The notes beneath the pieces were generated by a model, which did not search any database, was not told where the DNA came from, and saw only the letters and a list, made by a program, of their open reading frames with translations. Below are positions 8,172-12,777 of a stretch of 12,777 nt of DNA, in pieces (positions within the stretch are counted from its first letter, which is position 1; every line of letters begins with the position of its first letter). The position numbers and the translations under genes are program-made. The stretch spans positions 5,276 through 18,052 of the forward strand of contig CAUDNR010000556.1 of NCBI GenBank assembly GCA_958430865.1, read 5' to 3'. The DNA comes from Entrophospora sp. SA101. Taxonomy: Eukaryota; Glomeromycota; Glomeromycetes; Entrophosporales; Entrophosporaceae.

Positions 8172-8492
8172 TTTTTTTTCAAGTTGCTCTTTTTGCAGGT
8201 TAGTTTGGTGTTGGATGATTAAGTTGGCTTTTTCTTGCCGGAGATTTTGTTCGGTGGCTTCTAGTTCTTTAATTCGCTGATGTTGGCCTTGGCTTCACTC
8301 ATTAAGTTGGTTGATTTTAGTTTGTTTTTGCTCATTTTGTTCGGTCAGATTAGTAATGGTTTGACTAAGAGTTGACCTTTCTGCTTGGTGATTTTCTGTT
8401 AATTCTCCCCGTTCTCTTTCTCAGGTATCACGGTCAGCTTGTCAGTTTTGTTCGAGTTGAGTTAAGAGTTCGGTGGCTTCCTTTTTACTTAC
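8172..8492 (-). pseudogene. Bacterial-type coiled-coil gene fragment using UGA as tryptophan (likely Mollicutes-related endobacterium)
   Basis: One minus-strand frame runs 107 codons with no TAA or TAG but three TGA codons, at 8442-8444, 8421-8423 and 8295-8297. Read as Trp they sit in LEQNWQADRDTWERER and INQLNEWSQGQ. The peptide is almost wholly Gln, Glu, Asn, Lys, Leu and Thr with heptad-like spacing (LTENHQAERSTLSQTITNLT, QRIKELEATEQNLRQEKANL), i.e. a long coiled coil. G+C is 25 and 27 per 60 bases in lines 8221-8280 and 8401-8460, far above the neighbours, and codons such as GCC, ACC, CTC and CGG are used that fungal exons here avoid. Code 4 plus composition suggests Mollicutes-related endobacteria of arbuscular mycorrhizal fungi. 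Neither start nor stop of the original gene is present; TAA lies just upstream in frame. A mitochondrial insert is the alternative, but no mitochondrial protein looks like this. Confidence 0.75.
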
Positions 8493-8812
8493 ACGGATAT
8501 GACTTTGAATTTAAAAGATCACCATTACAACTTTTTTTCTGCATACATTTTTTACGAATATGGGTGTTAGAGATACACTGTACATTTCACGTTAGTATCA
8601 GTTATTTAAGATATACTCTCTTTTTATTTGTAATTTAAAAAAGAGTTGTTTGAGATGAGTTGAGGGAGTCAATAACAAGATACCAAACAATCTATCTCCA
8701 TCTACCTAGATATACTATTTGTTCTACCTGTTCTTCGTGGAAGTTTTTTTTTACTATAAAAAAAAATGTGAAACATTGACATCATAATTTATTTTTAAAT
8801 AAGAAGAAAATA
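8493..8812. other. Unassigned region upstream of the MITE
   Basis: AT-rich DNA with no supported gene. The GC-rich bacterial-like composition stops at about 8500, so the boundary of the inserted fragment is sharp on this side. Poly-T and poly-A runs occur near 8530 and 8745-8766. Confidence 0.5.
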
Positions 8813-8944
8813 CAGTTCATTCTCTCTATAATTAACCTTCTGTCCCTATGTATAATTTTTCTGCTTTTCTTCATTATAGAGAGTGTTTACTAATATGTTT
8901 GTTATATAAAGAGAATGGAAGTTCATTATAGAGAGATTTGCCTG
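8813..8944. mobile_element. 132-bp pogo/Tigger-like MITE
   Basis: The left end CAGTTCATTCTCTCTATAAT and the inverse right end CAGGCAAATCTCTCTATAAT match at 19 of 24 positions when extended to the following (T/G)AAC. The core CTCTCTATAAT is typical of pogo/Tigger termini. A TA precedes the left end (8811-8812), as expected for a TA target duplication; the right flank reads TT and is presumably mutated. A third inverted copy of the core, ATTATAGAGAG, lies inside at 8873-8883. There is no coding capacity; it would be mobilised only in trans. Confidence 0.65.
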
Positions 8945-9609
8945 TTTATTTTATTTTTTGCTTACTAATGGAGGTCACAGAAGAAAAGGACAATGATATA
9001 ATAAATATCGTCTAGTATTAATTCTGTAATTACTGGACTTATCGTTTTTCATTCTCTTATCATTCACCTTCAATATATGATATTACTATTACCCATTTTA
9101 TTCGAATTATTCGTTTTATTTCAATGTAATTCGAATATTCAAACTCATAACGAATAAAATAAATAATTCAAATAAATCTTATTTGAATAGAAATCCTAGC
9201 AAATAGTGAACCAATACGATGGTGACGAATTGGGATTAATGCCAGCAAGCTTAGTATCATATGAGAATTTTTTCATCAACTGGGATTTATTTACAAAGAA
9301 AAAAAAACAAGTAAAAATAATAAAAAACCCGGTTTTAAAAATTACGTTATTTGTCTAGTAAACTATTTAAATTTATTGGTCGGATAAGGTTTTCTGCCAG
9401 CCGACATCGCTAACTTTTCCATTAAAAAAAGTTTATAAATAATTAAATACCTTCTAAACCAGTTACATCTTGATTTGCCACGATATGCCTATTTTACTGA
9501 TTTCATTATGGATTTTACTTTGTAAAAAAATTGTTTAATTACTATTTAATAAATTTATCAAATTTAATAATAATGCTCTCCCATTTAAACCATATTATTA
9601 ATAAATCTG
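8945..9609. other. AT-rich region without a supported gene
   Basis: It contains the left arm of the long inverted pair (9124-9257) and the palindromic words TTCGAATTATTCG and TAATTCGAATATTC. A short minus-strand stretch around 9379-9470 has weak coding character but no acceptable gene model. Otherwise nothing is seen. Confidence 0.5.
9124..9257 (+). repeat. Left arm of a diverged long inverted repeat
   Basis: The first 65 bp align with the reverse complement of about 12240-12302 with few differences (shared core TAATTCGAATA-TCAAA-TCATAA and AAATAATTC-AATAAA-CTTATT). The inner end also matches: AGCAAGCTTAGTAT here and GGCAAGCTTGGTAT there. The arms are about 135 bp and 2.9 kb apart. They may be the ends of an old large element or two opposed copies of a small one. 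Confidence 0.6.
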
Positions 9610-9880
9610 ATTATTATTAAAATTGGAAAGGATGATGATTGATATTAAAACCTTTGAAGCTCATTCTAACATTTTGAAAGCCAAATCTTTGTATTTTGAT
9701 GCTGCTCTATCAAATAATTGGATAAGAAGAGTTGAAAATGGAATCATTTTATTTGAAAAAAAAAATATCTCCAAAGTTCTTTTAATGTAGGTTTTAATTT
9801 AATTTAACTGGTTTTTTTTTTATTAAGCCATTGATATTAATAACCTTGATCCAATTAATATTCTTAAACTTCTCGAAGAA
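9610..9880 (+). pseudogene. BTB/POZ domain gene fragment, frameshifted and truncated
   Basis: BTB domains dimerise and serve as adaptors, for example for cullin-3 ligases; the family is large in Rhizophagus. The frame from 9610 gives IIIKIGKDDD, then a frameshift leads to IKTFEAHSNILKAKSLYFDA, ALSNNWIRR, NGIILFEKKNIS and VLLM, ending at TAG 9788-9790. This follows the BTB order: V.IG, F.AHS.+L.A+S.YF..ALS..W, I.F.KPNIS..VF. After a 37-base AT-rich gap ending in TTATTAAG comes AIDINNLDPINILKLLEE (from 9828), matching the part after the YIYTG motif, which is itself missing. The gap is too short for a normal intron here, and phases do not match cleanly, so a deletion is likelier. The remainder of the domain and any C-terminal TLD or Kelch region are absent: similarity stops at 9880, where a GC-richer hairpin sequence begins. 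Confidence 0.8.
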
Positions 9881-9940
9881 ACCTGGCTTGTAAGCCAGCC
9901 TGTGAGGAGCTTTACCTTTAGGTCTCAGAGGGTTGGTTAA
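9881..9940. repeat. GC-richer hairpin segment truncating the BTB fragment
   Basis: CTGGCTTGTAAGCCAG at 9883-9898 forms a perfect 7-bp stem with a 2-base loop. It is followed by GAGGAGCTTTACCTTTAGG and CAGAGGGTTGG. The composition differs sharply from the flanks. It may be part of a dispersed short repeat, perhaps a SINE-like one; no polymerase III boxes can be assigned with certainty. Confidence 0.4.
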
Positions 9941-10176
9941 TATATTTCAAATATTTGAATTCTGCAATAATTTACAATGTTTAAAGAATCAAATATTAAA
10001 CTAAATAAGAAAATGTTAATGGGCAATAGGTAGAGATGGGAAATTGCATGAGATTTCAAAATTTCATGCGCATTTATGCATTGCAAAAAAATTTAGAATG
10101 TATACCAAGGTTGGTTGACAAAAGTATTTTGGAGTGTAAAAAGTATTTCGTCAAATGGGGCACTTATGACGAAATG

Positions 10177-10193
10177 TGACGAAAGTGACGAAA
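10177..10193 (+). repeat. 17-bp TGACGAAA double-motif, inverted at 10685-10701
   Basis: TGACGAAAGTGACGAAA is exactly inverted at 10685-10701, and the match continues inward as (AG)CAACAAA with one indel. Further single TGACGAAA words occur at 10167-10175 and about 10235. The pair encloses about 500 bp including the relic at 10333-10619. It may mark a second small element nested in the hAT-like one. Confidence 0.65.
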
Positions 10194-10332
10194 AGCAACA
10201 AAGGGTAAAGTCAAAAGTCAAATTGTGATAAAGATGACGAAAATATAAAATTCAATTTTATTAAAACAAGAATTTAATTTTAACATTTTCTTACATCATA
10301 AATCATGTTTCTTGGTTGGATACTTAATTTTT

Positions 10333-10619
10333 TTATGCAAAATTTAGTAGGAATTGCTGCTTCACATCTATTGCTGGTTTCATAACTTCAAAATTTTGTA
10401 GAATCATTTGATAATTCTGATTGTTGAAATGATTCTTCATTTACTATTTTAATGGAGTGTAACAATACATCAAACACAGGACATCCTGTAGCTAATTCTT
10501 GATTATTGTTAGATAAATGAACTTTCAGGTATATTATCTAATTTTAATGTTTGCAAATTCATATTACATGATGATTGAGAAGGAATTGGTGAATTGGGTG
10601 AATTAGAATTTGACATCAT
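10333..10619 (-). pseudogene. Short Ser/Asn-rich coding relic inside the hAT-like element
   Basis: I do not recognise it. ATG 10619 opens MMSNSNSPNSPIPSQSSCNM, then NLQTLKLDNIPESS; a one-base shift leads to HLSNNNQELATGCPVFDVLL, HSIKIVNEESFQQSEL and SNDSTK; a second shift leads to NFEVMKPAIDVKQQFLLNFA and TAA at 10333-10335. Each block has amino-acid composition and hydrophobic spacing unlike random AT-rich translation, so I take it as about 95 codons of a decayed gene. A possible earlier exon on the same strand, around 10780-10895, starts MSKKYQQ and holds an Asp run from a (GAT)n microsatellite, but has several stops. Confidence 0.45.
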
Positions 10620-10684
10620 GAATTTTATTTACTCCATAATTTAAAAATCTACAAAATAATTAGTTTATTTTATTGTTTTGTTGA

Positions 10685-10701
10685 TTTCGTCACTTTCGTC
10701 A
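10685..10701 (-). repeat. Inverted partner of the TGACGAAA double-motif
   Basis: Exact reverse complement of 10177-10193. It lies about 65 bp upstream of the ATG of the relic at 10333-10619, so one partner would be in or near that gene's promoter. Confidence 0.65.
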
Positions 10702-11203
10702 AATTACTCAAAGTGTATCTCAAAAAAAAAATATAAAAAAAAATATCTAAATAGAATTTTCAATCAATATTATTATCATTACCACTGCCTTCTTCTCTAC
10801 CACTTTCTATTCTAATTGTTTAATCATCATCATCATCATTTTTAACATTTTTACTTCCCACATTTCCATATTATCATTGTTGATATTTTTTGGACATTTT
10901 AATTTGTGATTAAAATAAATATATACCAATTTAATACACACATTCAGGTGTTAATAGTTTATTCTCTTTTTATCATTTATAAAAAAAAAAGTAAACCAAT
11001 TCCTTTAGAAGCAAAGCTGATGAAATAGGCGCTGAAATTATCAATTCTACCCAGTTTAACAAATGAGGCCAAATTTTTGATTTTGACATTTCTTAAAAAT
11101 GCTATCAATAATAAACTTGGTAAAAATTAAAAATTCACACTTTTTTTGAATAGAATTGTGTATGATGTGTTGCATTTTTTTTCATGCACATGTCACATCT
11201 CTA

Positions 11204-11974
11204 GCAATAGCAATAGTAATAGGGGACATTTAAAGAGTGAATAAGGATAATCTATTAAGGATAATATCAGGTGATGCCTTTTTTGTTAATGATATATATC
11301 AATTGAAGCCATCTAGAAAATACAAATAAAATATTTCAGGTGTTTTGACGTTTAATTAGAAAAAATTGGCTATATAAATTTTTTTTATTTCAAATGAATC
11401 TAAACCCATTTAATTATGCTTTGGAATCATGCAAACCATCTTCACATATCTTTCAACATTTGTTGAGATATGCAACATTTTGTCACCACCATTATTTTAG
11501 TATAGGTTCATAGAAATTCAAAATTATTTAATTACAAATAATACTATTAATACCTGAATTTTGATTACTATGTCTTTGATTTTATATACAATTGGTTTAG
11601 TGAGGCTATTATTGAAGTTATGATTTAACTAAATGATAGAATTTGGTAATCTTAATTTCAAAATTCTTCAATCATATTGTAAAAATTAATTAAAGATTGT
11701 GTGTGGGTTAATTATGTATGTCAAAACTTATGGCTTTAGTCATTGACTTAACTAAAGTATTGGTATTGACTAAAGGTAGTTTCTCTTTTTGTCGATTTGA
11801 CTAAAAGCAAAAACTCTTGACTAAAGTAAAAACATTTGACATAATTAAAAACATTCATCTGTTAATATTAATGTGTAATGAAAATTTTTAAAATCCGTTG
11901 AAACAATGGTTATACTGTAGAATACGACAAAATATTCTGATAGGATTGTATTGAGGCAGAACGTTAGCGTATTT
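11204..11974. other. AT-rich non-coding region with a TGACTAAAG cluster
   Basis: No gene is supported. Between 11732 and 11845 the word TTGACTAAAG or close forms occurs at 11766, 11797 and 11817, with a reverse-orientation CTTTAGTCA at 11734-11742 and further variants (TTGACTTAACTAAAG, TTTGACATAA). Spacing is irregular (31 and 20 bases), so it is a degenerate repeat cluster, not a clean tandem array. Confidence 0.45.
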
Positions 11975-12125
11975 TCAATTATTGTTTTGTTCATATATAA
12001 TTATCTGGAAGACTATTGTAATGTTTGTCACTAAGTTTGCTCCATGACTCATCTCCAGTAGTGATGTTAGCCGATAGAAAAACCTTGGTCAGCCAAGCCT
12101 AACAGCTCCTAACCGGCTATGAACT
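11975..12125 (-). repeat. GC-richer structured segment, probable dispersed repeat
   Basis: TAGCCG at 12068-12073 pairs with CGGCTA at 12114-12119, and CTTGG/CCAAG (12084-12097) forms an inner hairpin with a 4-base loop. On the minus strand a frame reading YRLTSLLEMSHGANLVTN then ITIVFQIIIYEQ is open through most of the segment. I have a general impression that this peptide recurs at the ends of many predicted Rhizophagus proteins, which would make it a dispersed repeat and not a gene. That recollection carries little weight without a search. Confidence 0.4.
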
Positions 12126-12167
12126 TAAATAAATTCCAGTTGATTAAAACACTTTTCAAATATTACT

Positions 12168-12302
12168 AATACCAAGCTTGCCGGTATTATTACTATTGTT
12201 ATTATAATATCTCATCATTATTACCATTTAATGGGCTAGAATAAGGTTTATTCGAATTATTTGTTTATTTGTTATTATTATGAATTTGAGTATTCGAATT
12301 AA
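12168..12302 (-). repeat. Right arm of the diverged long inverted repeat
   Basis: Read on the minus strand it aligns with 9124-9257: TAATTCGAATACTCAAATTC at its start and GGCAAGCTTGGTAT at its inner end. The middle of the two arms differs more, so this is an old pair. Confidence 0.6.
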
Positions 12303-12449
12303 TGCCCCACGAAAAATAAAATACGGAATTAATGTGTTAAATACGTGCTTAAAAATATATATACAATACGAAATCAACGTATTTCTTTTTATTATACGGT
12401 TTTGAAAAATTACTATTATTATTACCCCTTTTCAAATTTAATGTGAAGC

Positions 12450-12608
12450 ACGGAATTTGTAACATACTAATTATAATACTAATACTAATACTGAAAATAG
12501 AAAAGGTATGTTTTAATTCCACATATAAAATACGGAATTTGCAACATATTAATACTAATACCAATACTGAAAAGGTACTGGTATATTTTTGATTCTGCGT
12601 ATATGGTA
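12450..12608 (+). repeat. 82-bp tandem duplication
   Basis: ACGGAATTTGTAACATA at 12450 recurs as ACGGAATTTGCAACATA at 12532, and ACTAATACTGAAAA...AAAAGGTA also recurs at the same offset, so the unit is 82 bp with about two copies, the second slightly shortened. A further AATACGGAATT word at 12320-12330 suggests an earlier partial unit. The open minus-strand frame across it is a by-product of repeated sequence. Confidence 0.7.
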
Positions 12609-12777
12609 CGTAAATGTGTAAAATATAAATATAAAGAATATTAATTGGTGGTCCGCCGATCAACGATAGAAATTTGTTATGTAGATCCGGGATATCAAAC
12701 TTATTAAAATTTAAGAGATCACGGAATCCAAATTGTCCATTAATTTTTTTTTAAAAAATATATTTCAAAGTTAAAAT
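12609..12777. other. Window end without recognised features
   Basis: It contains a small GC-richer patch GGTGGTCCGCCGATC at about 12647-12661 with the palindromic GGTCCGCC core, then AT-rich DNA. No tRNA fold or coding sequence could be made from it. Confidence 0.4.

Larger units (their letters stand above)
10031..11203. mobile_element. hAT-like element, probably non-autonomous, 1,173 bp
   Basis: The left end TAGAGATGGGAAATTGCATGA and the inverse right end TAGAGATGTGACATGTGCATGA agree except for two substitutions and one inserted base. TAGAGATG-type termini are typical of hAT elements. The flanks are GCAATAGG (10023-10030) and GCAATAGC (11204-11211), an 8-bp duplication with one mismatch, the length that hAT elements make. 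Subterminal TTTCATGCGCATTTATGCAT near the left end repeats TGCAT words, as hAT transposase sites often do. No hAT transposase (RW motif, dimerisation domain) is seen; the inside holds an unrelated-looking coding relic and a TGACGAAA inverted repeat. Confidence 0.75.

Noticed and set aside
8172..8492. Mitochondrial insertion as origin of the TGA-Trp fragment
   Set aside because: Mitochondrial genes also may read TGA as Trp, but the Gln/Glu-rich coiled coil is unlike membrane-protein or intron-endonuclease products of fungal mitochondria. Kept only as a second explanation.
8372..8638. Plus-strand open frame of 88 codons
   Set aside because: It lies opposite the coiled-coil fragment and has no coherent composition; it is a shadow of the minus-strand frame.
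9379..9470. Minus-strand VANQDVTGLE / SDVGWQKTLSDQ as two exons
   Set aside because: The frame joins correctly but the intron would be 37 bp, too short for this genome, and no homologous family is recognised.
12349..12663. Minus-strand open frame of about 104 codons
   Set aside because: It spans the 82-bp tandem repeat and encodes repeated, low-complexity hydrophobic sequence; no splice or start context supports it.
12640..12700. tRNA-like patch GGTGGTCCGCCGATC...ATCCGGGATATC
   Set aside because: No acceptor stem, anticodon arm or T-arm can be assembled around it.
1..12777. CRISPR array, rRNA or bacterial operon structure
   Set aside because: No regularly spaced direct repeats, no rRNA-like conserved stretches, and all credible genes except the TGA-Trp fragment have eukaryotic introns.

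Overview
The window looks like nuclear DNA of a filamentous fungus, most likely an arbuscular mycorrhizal fungus of the Rhizophagus/Glomeraceae type. This rests on very high A+T content, small spliceosomal introns (about 60-120 bp, GT..AG), and decayed members of families that I know to be greatly expanded in Rhizophagus: a protein kinase with an N-terminal CxxC ribbon, a BTB domain protein, Plavaka-like and Tc1-like transposases. The species is an inference from protein resemblance and composition, not a database result.

Layout. 1-1300: two perfect 62-bp inverted repeats (14-75 and 1094-1155) enclose a frameshifted kinase fragment; a diverged third copy of the repeat follows at 1251-1302. 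1615-2828 (minus): C-terminal exons of a Plavaka-like (CMC/CACTA) transposase with at least three frameshifts. 2837-5257: a Tc1/mariner-like element with 19-bp terminal inverted repeats, carrying a multi-exon DDE transposase (3210-5150, plus) with an unusually long D-to-E spacing and an in-frame stop; it abuts the broken 5' side of the Plavaka relic, so it probably inserted there. 5797-6847 (minus): the only apparently intact gene, a three-exon Zn(II)2Cys6 transcription factor of 287 aa. 7508-8158 (minus): a four-exon gene of unknown function with two in-frame stops.

8172-8492 (minus) is the most remarkable stretch: 107 codons of a Gln/Glu-rich coiled-coil protein interrupted only by three TGA codons, in locally GC-richer DNA (25 and 27 G+C in two 60-base lines). 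It reads as bacterial coding DNA in which UGA means Trp, which points to the Mollicutes-related endobacteria (Candidatus Moeniiplasma) that live inside these fungi.

8813-8944: a 132-bp pogo/Tigger-like MITE. 9124-9257 and 12168-12302: a diverged inverted pair about 3.2 kb apart. Between them lie a truncated BTB pseudogene (9610-9880), a 1,173-bp hAT-like non-autonomous element with near-perfect 8-bp target duplication (10031-11203) and a GC-richer structured repeat near 12.0-12.1 kb. 12450-12608 holds an 82-bp tandem duplication.

There is no operon or shared pathway here. The window is a transposon-rich accessory region with one plausible live regulator and many gene relics, one of them apparently from another domain of life.
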